From assembly GCF_014204795.1 (NCBI RefSeq), contig NZ_JACHMB010000001.1:5716501-5780500 (forward strand): 64,000 nt of DNA, read 5' to 3'. Under the pieces are notes generated by a model, which saw nothing but the letters and a program-made list of their open reading frames with translations, was not told where the DNA came from and made no database searches. Both the position numbers and the translations under genes were made by a program. Position 1 is the first letter of the stretch. Every line of letters begins with the position of its first letter. This DNA comes from Nonomuraea jabiensis. Lineage in GTDB: Bacteria > Actinomycetota > Actinomycetes > Streptosporangiales > Streptosporangiaceae. This document shows, in pieces, positions 41,184-49,245 of this stretch.

Positions 41184-41417
41184 TTGTTCGCCTCCTGAGT
41201 GCTTGTCGGACGCAGCCGTATGATGCCCCAACCTGTCCGGGACCCTCCCCGGATGCGCGGCCCGGATGTCAATGTCACCCACCTCAGCGGTCACTTCCAT
41301 GGAAACCCTTGCCGCATCCGGATCGTAGTCGTACCGTCACGGATAGCGTTTCCCGGGATATGGAGGTGGAGCTGTGGGGAGGCACGAATGCGGGCGTCTC
41401 GCGAACGGGGAGGTGTG

Positions 41418-42275
41418 ATGTTCACGCACATCGCGTGGCGGCTCGACGCGATGATCGCGGCGATCACGGACCATCGGCCGCCGCTCACCCGCCCGATCGA
41501 GCAGGCGCTGCGGGCGGTCCCGCGCCACTGGTTCGTGCCGCCGGTGGGGGAGTCGCCCGAACGCGACGGGCGAAGCGCGCCGATCGACCGGGAGGCCGAC
41601 CCGCCGGCCTGGTGGGACGCCGTCTACGCCGGCCGCCCGATCGTCGCCCCCGACGGGTGCTCGTGTCCCGCGCCCAGCGCGGTCGCCGACCTGCTGGAGC
41701 TGCTCGGGCCGGTGCCGGGGCAGAGGGTGCTGGAGGTGGGCACGCGTACGGGATGGACCGCCGCCCTGCTGTGCCGGCTGGTCGGGCAGTCGGGGAGCGT
41801 GACCTCCATCGAGGCGGACCCCACCGTGGCCGAGCGGGCCGCCAAGAACCTGGCCGCCGCGGGAGCGCTCCCGCACCTGGTCGTGGGTGACGGCAGGGCG
41901 GGCTGGGCCGAGCGGGCGCCGTACGACGGGGTGCACGCGACGTACGCCGTGCGGACCGTGCCGTACGCCTGGATCGCGCAGACCAGGCCGGGCGGGGTGG
42001 TGGTCGCGCCATACGGCGACGGGCACGCCCTGCGGCTCGTGGTCGGGCCGGACGGCACGGCCGGCGGCCGGTTCTCCCCGCTCACGACCATGACGTGGAC
42101 GCGGCGCGACACCCCGCCGGGCGCCGTCCTGACCGAGGACGTCCTCGCCGAGCCGGGCGACGCCCGCCGGACGTGGGCGGACTGGGGCGAGCCGGAGCGG
42201 GAGCGGTTCGGCGTGACGATCACGCCCGACGGGCAGCGGGTCTGGCTGGACAGCCCCGAGCGGGTGATCGGCTGA
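41418..42275 (+). CDS. Protein-L-isoaspartate methyltransferase-like SAM enzyme
   Basis: A 285-aa PCMT-like methyltransferase. ATG 41418 follows GGGGAGG; earlier in-frame starts lack a ribosome site. Features are RHWFVPP near the N-terminus, SCPAPSAVADLLELLGPVPGQ as the substrate-binding lead-in, the SAM motif VLEVGTRTGWTAALL, and SIEADPTVAERAAKNL. Actinomycetes carry many such paralogues, some acting on peptides rather than damaged Asp. Substrate unknown. Confidence 0.75.
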   Translation: MFTHIAWRLDAMIAAITDHRPPLTRPIEQALRAVPRHWFVPPVGESPERDGRSAPIDREADPPAWWDAVYAGRPIVAPDGCSCPAPSAVADLLELLGPVPGQRVLEVGTRTGWTAALLCRLVGQSGSVTSIEADPTVAERAAKNLAAAGALPHLVVGDGRAGWAERAPYDGVHATYAVRTVPYAWIAQTRPGGVVVAPYGDGHALRLVVGPDGTAGGRFSPLTTMTWTRRDTPPGAVLTEDVLAEPGDARRTWADWGEPERERFGVTITPDGQRVWLDSPERVIG

Positions 42276-42327
42276 CCCCGCTGAAATTCGGTTGACCCCG
42301 CGCGGAGCCCGTCAGAAGGATGCGGGG

Positions 42328-42864
42328 GTGCAGATCGAGTTCACGCGATTCTCCCCGGACGACGTCGAAGCGCTCGTCGGCTTCCTCACCGGGCACGAAT
42401 GGCCCTTTCACGCGGGCGTCCAGGACGCCGGGACCGTGCGCGAGCGCGCCGCGGACGGCCGCTACGACGACGAGGAGTCCAGGACGTTCTGGGTGCTCGC
42501 CGACGGGCAGCGCGCGGGCCTGGTCCGGCTGCAGGACCTCGCCGACGACACCCCCCTGTTCGACCTGCGGATCGGGCAGGAATGGCGGGGCCGGGGCCTC
42601 GGCGCCGCGGCGGTCGCCTGGCTGACCGGATACCTCTTCACCGAGCTGCCGCGGATCAACCGGATCGAGGGCACGACCCGCCAGGACAACCACGCGATGC
42701 GGGCGGTCTTCCGCAAGAGCGGATACGCCAAGGAGTCGCACTACCGGGAGTCGTGGCCGGGCCTGGACGGCACGGTCCACGACGCCGTCGGCTACGCGAT
42801 CCTGCGCCGCGACTGGCTCTCCGGCACGGTGACGCCTCCCGACTGGGACGACGAACCCCGCTGA
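42328..42864 (+). CDS. GNAT-family N-acetyltransferase
   Basis: A 178-aa acetyltransferase. GTG 42328 has AAGGA 8 bp upstream. It carries the acetyl-CoA loop QEWRGRGLGAAAVAWL and the downstream TRQDNHAMRAVFRKSGYAKE motif with the usual N-x-x-[AS]-x-x-x-[FY]-x-K-x-GF pattern. Substrate unknown. It terminates at the bidirectional hairpin shared with the next gene. Confidence 0.85.
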   Translation: MQIEFTRFSPDDVEALVGFLTGHEWPFHAGVQDAGTVRERAADGRYDDEESRTFWVLADGQRAGLVRLQDLADDTPLFDLRIGQEWRGRGLGAAAVAWLTGYLFTELPRINRIEGTTRQDNHAMRAVFRKSGYAKESHYRESWPGLDGTVHDAVGYAILRRDWLSGTVTPPDWDDEPR

Positions 42865-42875
42865 CCGCGGGCGGT

Positions 42876-42902
42876 GCGCCTGGCCGGAGACCGGCCAGGC
42901 GC
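42876..42902. terminator. Bidirectional terminator hairpin
   Basis: A perfect 12-bp stem (GCGCCTGGCCGG / CCGGCCAGGCGC) with a 3-nt loop between convergent GNAT and DUF6194 genes. Confidence 0.8.
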
Positions 42903-42907
42903 GGGGG

Positions 42908-43351
42908 TCAGGAGGTCTTGCGGGGGCGGTGGCGGGCGACGGCGCGGGCGTGGGCCTCGGTCAGGAGGGGGCGGGCCTGCTCGCCCGGGTTCACGATGGC
43001 GATCCAGCCCTGGGCCGCGTACTTGGGGTGGGGCAGGACGCGGTCCTCGGCCGTGTAGTCGACCTCGGAGCCGTCGCCGGCGAGCCGCTGGAGGGTGGCG
43101 CGCCCGACGGCGATGTTGAGCCGGAACACGCCCGGCCTGTTCAGGTCGGAGAAGGTGTCCCAATCCGGGTAGTCCTTGATGATGATCGTGGCGAACGGCT
43201 GCCTGGGGTGGGTCTCCAGGGTGCCTTCCGGGTCGTAGAAGAAGAACGTGTCGCCCCAGGCCACCTCGGGGGCTTCGCTGTTCTCCTCGATGGTCTGGGT
43301 CACGACTCCGGGGAAACCGGACACGAACTCGATGATCTCGCTCTCAGTCAT
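42908..43351 (-). CDS. DUF6194 family protein
   Basis: A 147-aa protein matching the actinobacterial DUF6194 pattern: TESEIIEFVSGFPGV at the N-terminus, WGDTFFFYDPEG, PFATIIIKDYPDWD, FRLNIAVGRATL and a C-terminal HPKYAAQGWIAIVNPGE. The fold is unknown to me; the last segment resembles the MmcQ/YjbR-like nucleic-acid-binding group. Monocistronic by context. Confidence 0.65.
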   Translation of the reverse strand: MTESEIIEFVSGFPGVVTQTIEENSEAPEVAWGDTFFFYDPEGTLETHPRQPFATIIIKDYPDWDTFSDLNRPGVFRLNIAVGRATLQRLAGDGSEVDYTAEDRVLPHPKYAAQGWIAIVNPGEQARPLLTEAHARAVARHRPRKTS

Positions 43352-43457
43352 GCCTTCAAGTGTTTCATTGCACCACCCTGTGAGACTTTCCGCGCTGAAC
43401 AGGCCATTTGCCAGGTGAAAGCCTCAAACCGCGTACCTATGCGGCAGTCTGGAGACC

Positions 43458-44195
43458 ATGTCGGAGACACACCTTCCCGGGGGTTTCGTCAACGCCGTCG
43501 TCCGGGTCGGCGACACCGTCCGCCGCACCCCCGGGCAGCGGGCCGCGTACGTGCACGAGCTGCTGCGCCTCTTCGAGCGGAGCGGGTGGGCGGGCGCGCC
43601 CCGGTTCCTGGGCCTCGACGGGCGCGGGCGGGAGATCCTGAGCTTCCTGGACGGCCACGTGGCCTGGGAGGACGTCCAGCCGGACGGGGTCGCCTCGGAC
43701 GAGAGCCTGGCGCGGGCGGCGGAGCTGGTGCGGGAGTTCCACGACCTGACCGCCGGCACCGCACTGGCCAGGGAGGAGGAGGTGGTCTGCCACAACGACC
43801 TGTCTCCCAAGAACACCGTCTACCGGGGCGAGGAGTTGCGGCCGGTGGCGTTCATCGACTGGGACCTGGCGGGGCCGGGACGGCGCGTCCACGACGTGGC
43901 GCACGTCTGCTGGCAGTACGCGGGCCTGGGCCCGCTGATCGCCGACCCGGCCGACGCGGCCCGGCGCGTGCGGCTGATCTGCGACGCCTACGGGCTGCGG
44001 GAGCGCGGGGAAGTGGTCGAGACGATCCTGTGGTGGCAGGACAGATGCCGGCGCGGCATCGAGCAGGAGGCCGCGGCGGGGCTGGCGCACGCGGTCAGGC
44101 TGCGCGAGCAGGGGGTGGTGGCGCAGGTGCGCGCCTGCCACGACTGGGTCGCCGCGCACCGCGCCGGGTTCGAGCGGGCGCTGCGCCAGGGCTAG
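43458..44195 (+). CDS. Aminoglycoside phosphotransferase-family kinase
   Basis: A 245-aa APH-fold protein with catalytic motif VCHNDLSPKNTVY (HxDxxxxN) and metal motif FIDWDLAGPG. The N-lobe is short (VRVGDTVRRTPG replaces a full glycine-rich lobe). No resistance gene subclass is evident; it may phosphorylate a small metabolite. The 3' end overlaps the convergent M48 gene by 4 bp. Confidence 0.75.
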   Translation: MSETHLPGGFVNAVVRVGDTVRRTPGQRAAYVHELLRLFERSGWAGAPRFLGLDGRGREILSFLDGHVAWEDVQPDGVASDESLARAAELVREFHDLTAGTALAREEEVVCHNDLSPKNTVYRGEELRPVAFIDWDLAGPGRRVHDVAHVCWQYAGLGPLIADPADAARRVRLICDAYGLRERGEVVETILWWQDRCRRGIEQEAAAGLAHAVRLREQGVVAQVRACHDWVAAHRAGFERALRQG

Positions 44196-45706
44196 GGAGT
44201 GACGGCCTGGGCGGGATGCCCGGGGGAGGGCTCCTCGATCGGGACGTAGTCGTGGCGCATGCCGTGGTCCCCCAGCCAGCGCCGCAGCCCGGCGACGGCG
44301 TCCGGATTGGCCGACACCTGGGCCGCGTACTCCGACAGCGCCACCTCCTCCCCGTCGTCGAACAGCAGCCGCGCCGGCCCCGACCACGACAGCGTCCACT
44401 TGGCCTCGCCGAGCTGGATCAGCACCGCCTCCAGCGCCTGCCCCAGCACCCCGGCGAGCAGGGTCTCCGAGGCGTTCCAGCCCTGCTCGCGCAGGACGGC
44501 CTCCAGCTCCGCCTGCCGGCCGCGGGCGATCGCCTCGAAGGCGGCGTCCAGGTACGGCCGCGCGGCCCCCATCACCCGCTGGCCGGCCACCGCCAGGTCG
44601 TGGAGGGCGTCGGCGTTGCGGCCCGCGTACATGGCGTGCGCCACCAGCTCCTCCCACGCCACCGGCCGCAGCCCGGTCAGCGCCTCCGGCGTCCACATGG
44701 ACTGCTCCACGGCCTGCACCGCCACGTTCGCGTCGCGCAGCAGCGTCAGGGCCGAGCGCGGGTCGGGGACGTGCGGCGGCTCCGGCAGGTGCTCGATGGC
44801 GGCCAGGCGCTCGGCCAGGCTCGGGTGGGAGTCGTACGGCGAGACCTCCTGCGGCTCCTCGCCCAGCTTGGCGATCTCGGCCTGCCGCTCGGAGTCGCTC
44901 ATGAGCGCGTGGAAGCCCCCGAACACCGAGACGGGCCTGGTGCCGCCCGCGCCGGTGAGCGAGAGGTAGTTGGCGACGTAGAGGTCCCAGCCGGTCGCGG
45001 TGGCCTGGATCTTGCGCAGCGCGCCCGCCATGGCCTGCCGCCCGCCGATCGCGACCGCGAACTGGTCGGCCTCCAGCTCCTGCTTGCGCGAGACGGCCTG
45101 CGAGACCCGCAGGTAGAACTTGGCGTACCAGGTGAACAGGCGCTGGACGAACGGGTGGTTGTGCAGCCCCTGGACGGTGGCGAGGAGCGCGACCCGCCCC
45201 CGGTAGACCGGCGCGCCCAGCCGCGTGTGCGCGCCGCTGTAGTGGCCCAGCTCGTGTCCCAGCACCGCGCGCATCTCGTCCACCGTCAGCGTCTGCAGCA
45301 GCGGCAGCCCGATGAACATCCGCCGCCGCGTCGCCTTCATCCCCAGCCAGCGCGTGTCCTCCGACACGGCCGCGTTGACCTCCGCCACCAGCCGGATCTC
45401 GTCCGGCGGCGCCGTGCGCACGCGCTGGGCGAGCTCCTCGACCGTCTGCCACAGCACGGGCTCGTGCTCGCGCCCGATCGGCACGCCCGGCTGCTCGCCG
45501 CCCTGTCGGCGGCTCACCACGAACAGGGCCCGTACGAGCGCGCCCGCGACCAGGGTGAGGACGATCGCGGCCTTGAGGGCGTTGGCGTGGAAGTCCACGA
45601 GGAGCAGGACGTCGAAGAAGACGGCGGCCACCAGGAAGAGGCCGACCAGAACGTAGAAGCCGGCGAGCAGGATGAAGGCCAGCACTGCTCGGAACGCTGT
45701 CGTCAT
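44192..45706 (-). CDS. M48-family membrane metallopeptidase
   Basis: A 504-aa protein with two N-terminal helices (about 5-30 and 40-65), the zinc motif VLGHELGHYSG (HExxH) near 160 and the third ligand in QELEADQFAV. It is longer than HtpX; the C-terminal 200 residues lack a recognised domain. The expected job is quality control of membrane proteins. It is divergent from dgt with an 81-bp gap. Confidence 0.85.
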   Translation of the reverse strand: MTTAFRAVLAFILLAGFYVLVGLFLVAAVFFDVLLLVDFHANALKAAIVLTLVAGALVRALFVVSRRQGGEQPGVPIGREHEPVLWQTVEELAQRVRTAPPDEIRLVAEVNAAVSEDTRWLGMKATRRRMFIGLPLLQTLTVDEMRAVLGHELGHYSGAHTRLGAPVYRGRVALLATVQGLHNHPFVQRLFTWYAKFYLRVSQAVSRKQELEADQFAVAIGGRQAMAGALRKIQATATGWDLYVANYLSLTGAGGTRPVSVFGGFHALMSDSERQAEIAKLGEEPQEVSPYDSHPSLAERLAAIEHLPEPPHVPDPRSALTLLRDANVAVQAVEQSMWTPEALTGLRPVAWEELVAHAMYAGRNADALHDLAVAGQRVMGAARPYLDAAFEAIARGRQAELEAVLREQGWNASETLLAGVLGQALEAVLIQLGEAKWTLSWSGPARLLFDDGEEVALSEYAAQVSANPDAVAGLRRWLGDHGMRHDYVPIEEPSPGHPAQAVTP

Positions 45707-45787
45707 GGGGTGAGGGCTCCCGGGGAAGGGGTTCTCGCGAGGCTCGACCTTAGCGGAGACCGGAAACTGGATAAAATCACCAAAGCA

Positions 45788-47008
45788 ATGCCGTACTACG
45801 ATGATCACGATCAGGAGCGCTGGATTCCGGAACCTCCCGGCAATCCTGAGCGCTCCGCGTTCGAGCGCGACCGCGCCCGCGTGCTGCACAGCGCCGCCCT
45901 GCGCAGGCTTGCCGCGAAGACGCAGGTCGTCGGCCCTGCCGAGTCCCTCGGCGGCGGCCAGCACATCCCGCGCACGAGGCTCACGCACTCCCTCGAATGC
46001 GCTCAGGTCGGCAGGGAGATGGGCGCCACGCTCGGCGTCGATCCCGACCTGGTGGAGACCGCGTGCCTGGCGCACGACCTGGGGCACCCGCCGTTCGGCC
46101 ACAACGGGGAGATGGCGCTCAACGCGCTGTCGGCCTCGTGCGGCGGCTTCGAGGGCAACGCGCAGAGCCTGCGCCTGCTCACCAGGCTGGAGGCCAAGGT
46201 CCTCACGGAGGACGGCCGCAGCGCCGGGCTCAACCTGACGCGGGCGGCGCTCGACGCTTCCATCAAATATCCCTGGACATGCGAAAAATCTGCAAAATTC
46301 GGCGTATATGACGATGATCTACCTGTGTTCCGGTGGATCCGGGACGGCGCGCCGGACGGGAGGGTGAGCTTCGAGGCGCAGATCATGGACTGGGCCGACG
46401 ACGTCGCCTACTCCGTGCACGACCTCGAGGACGCGCTCCACTCCGGCCACGTCACCCCGGAGGCGCTGCGCTCGCCCATCGAGCGCACGCTGGTGTGCGA
46501 GACCACCCGCACCTGGTACGCCCCGAACGCCGACCTCGGCGAGCTGGAGGAGATCTTCGCCAAGCTGATCACCGACCCGCTCTGGCCGCGCCGCTTCGAG
46601 GCCACGCTCGCCGACCTGGCCGGGCTCAAAGCCCTCACGAGCGGCCTCATCGGCCGCTTCTGCCGCTCGGCCCAGACCGCCACCAAGGAGGTGTACGGCT
46701 CCCGCCACCGCGCCGACCTCGTCGTGCCCCGCGCCACCCGCCTGGAGTGCGCCCTGCTCAAGGGCGTCACCGCCCACTACGTCATGGCCACCAGGGACCA
46801 CAACGCCAACCAGGCCAGGCAGCGCGAGCTCATCAGCGAGCTGGCCTCGATGATCACGCTGGGCGCGCCGGGCACGCTGGAGCCCGCCTTCAGGCCCGCG
46901 TTCCTGAACGCCGCCGACGACGCGGCCCGCGTCCGCGTGGTGATCGACCAGATCGCCTCGCTCACCGACACCTCGGCGGTGGCGTGGCACCGCAGGCTCT
47001 CCCGCTGA
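45788..47008 (+). CDS. dgt: Deoxyguanosinetriphosphate triphosphohydrolase-like protein
   Basis: A 406-aa HD-domain dNTPase: HSAALRRLAAKTQVVGP, RTRLTHSLECAQVGRE (first His), CLAHDLGHPPFGHNGE (HD pair) and MDWADDVAYSVHDLEDA (last Asp). It hydrolyses dNTPs to nucleoside and triphosphate. In many actinomycetes dgt sits just upstream of dnaG, as here with two genes between, linking nucleotide pools with replication priming. Confidence 0.92.
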   Translation: MPYYDDHDQERWIPEPPGNPERSAFERDRARVLHSAALRRLAAKTQVVGPAESLGGGQHIPRTRLTHSLECAQVGREMGATLGVDPDLVETACLAHDLGHPPFGHNGEMALNALSASCGGFEGNAQSLRLLTRLEAKVLTEDGRSAGLNLTRAALDASIKYPWTCEKSAKFGVYDDDLPVFRWIRDGAPDGRVSFEAQIMDWADDVAYSVHDLEDALHSGHVTPEALRSPIERTLVCETTRTWYAPNADLGELEEIFAKLITDPLWPRRFEATLADLAGLKALTSGLIGRFCRSAQTATKEVYGSRHRADLVVPRATRLECALLKGVTAHYVMATRDHNANQARQRELISELASMITLGAPGTLEPAFRPAFLNAADDAARVRVVIDQIASLTDTSAVAWHRRLSR

Positions 47009-47074
47009 CCAAGTTTCCCCATGAGCCGCTACACCCGGCTTTCCCCATGACCCGCACGGGCGGATACTGCGCCC

Positions 47075-48232
47075 ATGGCCACATATGTGATCGTCGGTGC
47101 CGGACTCGCGGGGGCCAAGGCCGCGGAGACGCTGCGCGAGGAGGGCTTCGACGGCGAGATCGTGCTGATCGGCGCGGAGAACGAACGGCCCTACGAACGA
47201 CCGCCCCTGTCCAAGGAGTACCTGCAGGGCAAGAGCGAGCGCGAGAGCATCTTCGTCCACGGCCCCGAGTGGTACGCGGACAACGCCGTCGACCTGCGGC
47301 TCGGCACGCGCGTCACGCGCATCGAGCTCGACAGGCACCTGGTCAGGCTCGGCGACGGGTCGCGCCAGCCGTACGACAAGTTGCTCATCGCCACCGGCGC
47401 CACGCCGCGACGCCTGCCGGGGCCCGCGTACTACCTGCGTACCGTGCACGACAGCGAGGCGCTCAAAGAGCGCCTGGCCGGCGCCAGCAGCGTGCTCATC
47501 GTCGGCGCGTCCTGGATCGGGCTGGAGACCGCGGCGGCCGCCCGCGCGGCCGGCTGCGAGGTCACCGTCGTCGAGCCCGAGCCCACCGCGCTCAACCGGC
47601 CGCTCGGCAACGAGCTCGGCGACCTGTTCGCCCGCCTGCACCTCAGCAAGGGCGTGGACCTGCGCTTCGGCACCGCCGCCGCCGAGATCACCGAGACGGG
47701 CGTGCGGCTCAGCTCGGGCGAGCGCCTCGCCGCCGACTTCGTCATCGCCGGCATCGGCGCCGTGCCCGAGGTCGGGCTCGCCCGTGACGCCGGGCTCGAC
47801 GTCGGCCAGGGCATCCGCACCGACGCCGCGCTGCGCACCTCGCACCCCGACGTGTTCGCCGCCGGCGACGTGGCCGAGTCCTTCCACCCCCTGTACGGGC
47901 GCCGGCTGCGCGTCGAACACTGGGCCAACGCCCTGCACGGCGGCCCCGCCGCCGCCCGCTCCATGCTCGGCCAGGACGTGGTCCACGACCGGATCCCGTA
48001 CTTCTACACCGACCAGTACGAGCTGGGCATGGAGTTCTCCGGCGACATCGAGGGCTACGACGAGATCGTCTACCGCGGCGAGCCGGAGAGCCTGGAGTTC
48101 ATCGTGTACTGGCTGCGCGAGGGCCGCGTGATCGCCGGCATGAACGTCAACGTCTGGGACGTCGTGGACGAGATCCAGGAGCTCATCAGGTCACGCGTCA
48201 TCGTCAACCAAAAGGAGCTGTCGACGGGGTGA
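47075..48232 (+). CDS. NAD(P)/FAD-dependent ferredoxin reductase-like oxidoreductase
   Basis: A 385-aa flavoprotein of the ferredoxin reductase family found with cytochromes P450 and dioxygenases. FAD motif VIVGAGLAGAKAAETLREEG, NAD motif VLIVGASWIGLETAAAAR and FAD-closing DVFAAGDVAE are complete, with PYERPPLSKEYLQG near 40-55. No ferredoxin or oxygenase gene is adjacent, so the partner is elsewhere. The last 29 bp overlap the convergent lipoprotein gene. Confidence 0.88.
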   Translation: MATYVIVGAGLAGAKAAETLREEGFDGEIVLIGAENERPYERPPLSKEYLQGKSERESIFVHGPEWYADNAVDLRLGTRVTRIELDRHLVRLGDGSRQPYDKLLIATGATPRRLPGPAYYLRTVHDSEALKERLAGASSVLIVGASWIGLETAAAARAAGCEVTVVEPEPTALNRPLGNELGDLFARLHLSKGVDLRFGTAAAEITETGVRLSSGERLAADFVIAGIGAVPEVGLARDAGLDVGQGIRTDAALRTSHPDVFAAGDVAESFHPLYGRRLRVEHWANALHGGPAAARSMLGQDVVHDRIPYFYTDQYELGMEFSGDIEGYDEIVYRGEPESLEFIVYWLREGRVIAGMNVNVWDVVDEIQELIRSRVIVNQKELSTG

Positions 48233-49076
48233 TGGTGACCACGCCCGGGTCGGTGCGCTTCGGCTTCGGCTCCTGGGTCTTGCCGGCCTGCGGGACCTTC
48301 TTCGTCCCGCCGCACTGCACGGCGCAGGCCGGCGTCTCGCCCAGCTTGCCGCGCAGCGCCAGCGTCTTGTCCCTGGGCGAGTACGTGCGGTTGCCCGTCG
48401 CCCAGGCGTCGAGGTAGTCCCACGGTTCGACCATGCCCCTGCGTACCCACCAGAAGGCCGGGCCCGTCTTCCACGAGATCGCGAAGTAGAGGTTGGGCCC
48501 GGTGTCGCGGGCGTTGCCCGTCCGGCCCACGCGTCCGAGCAGCTGGCCCGCCTTGACCCGGACGCCCGGCTTGACGCCGTCGGCGACCGAGTCGAGGTGA
48601 CCGCCGAGGTAACGCACGCCGTCCTCGCCGATGATCGTGACGAACCTGCCCTCGCGGGTGGCCCCCGCGTCGGTGGACGGGCTCCACCTGTCCTGGAGGT
48701 TCACCTCGTCCACGACGCCGCCGATCGGCGCCACGAACGCGCATCCCTGCGGCGCCCAGATCGTCGTCTTGGGCAGTACGAGGAGTTTGCGCTGGTAGGT
48801 CGTCTTGCAGCCCTTGACCGGGAAGGTGTACTCGTACTTCGACAGCTTCGGCGGCGGCACCTTCACCGGGTCGTCGCCCTTGGGCGGCTGCTCGGCCGCC
48901 TGGTGCTCGGGCTCCGCCGATTCGCCGGACTGCGCGGCGGCCGGGGGGCTCGTGGCCGGCGGGGTGGAGGGCGACGTCGCGTTGACCCCCGCCAGGCCGG
49001 TGGCCTGGGAGCAGGCGCCGGTCAGCAACAGGGCGGCCGTGACGGCCGCCCATCGTCCGAGATGCCCCGTACGCAT
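48204..49076 (-). CDS. Lipoprotein with degenerate M23 (LytM) domain
   Basis: A 290-aa lipoprotein. MRTGHLGRWAAVTAALLLTG then Cys gives a clear lipobox (LTGAC), followed by a Pro/Ser/Ala linker. The C-terminal domain has the M23 layout (FVAPIGGVVDEVN, FVTIIGEDGVRYLGGHLDSV, KAGQLLGRVGRTGNA, GPNLYFAISW), but the first HxxxD ligands are absent and the final HxH is NLY. It is therefore probably not a peptidase and may bind peptidoglycan or regulate a hydrolase. Confidence 0.7.
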   Translation of the reverse strand: MRTGHLGRWAAVTAALLLTGACSQATGLAGVNATSPSTPPATSPPAAAQSGESAEPEHQAAEQPPKGDDPVKVPPPKLSKYEYTFPVKGCKTTYQRKLLVLPKTTIWAPQGCAFVAPIGGVVDEVNLQDRWSPSTDAGATREGRFVTIIGEDGVRYLGGHLDSVADGVKPGVRVKAGQLLGRVGRTGNARDTGPNLYFAISWKTGPAFWWVRRGMVEPWDYLDAWATGNRTYSPRDKTLALRGKLGETPACAVQCGGTKKVPQAGKTQEPKPKRTDPGVVTITPSTAPFG

Positions 49077-49245
49077 GATCTCCACCCGTGTCACCGTTTC
49101 CACCGACAACCTTTACCTTTGTAGCCGACCGGGAGCCCCCGCAGAGCCGGTTTCCCCCTTTAGCAACCGACAGGTAATGTCCGCCTACCCCGTACCGGGG
49201 CCGCGCGGGGCGGAACCGTCGGTGGGGCGGAATAGACTCACCGGC

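Noticed and set aside
43458..44195. Aminoglycoside resistance gene
   Set aside because: Only the general APH fold and catalytic motifs are present; nothing identifies a resistance subclass, and there is no mobile or resistance context.
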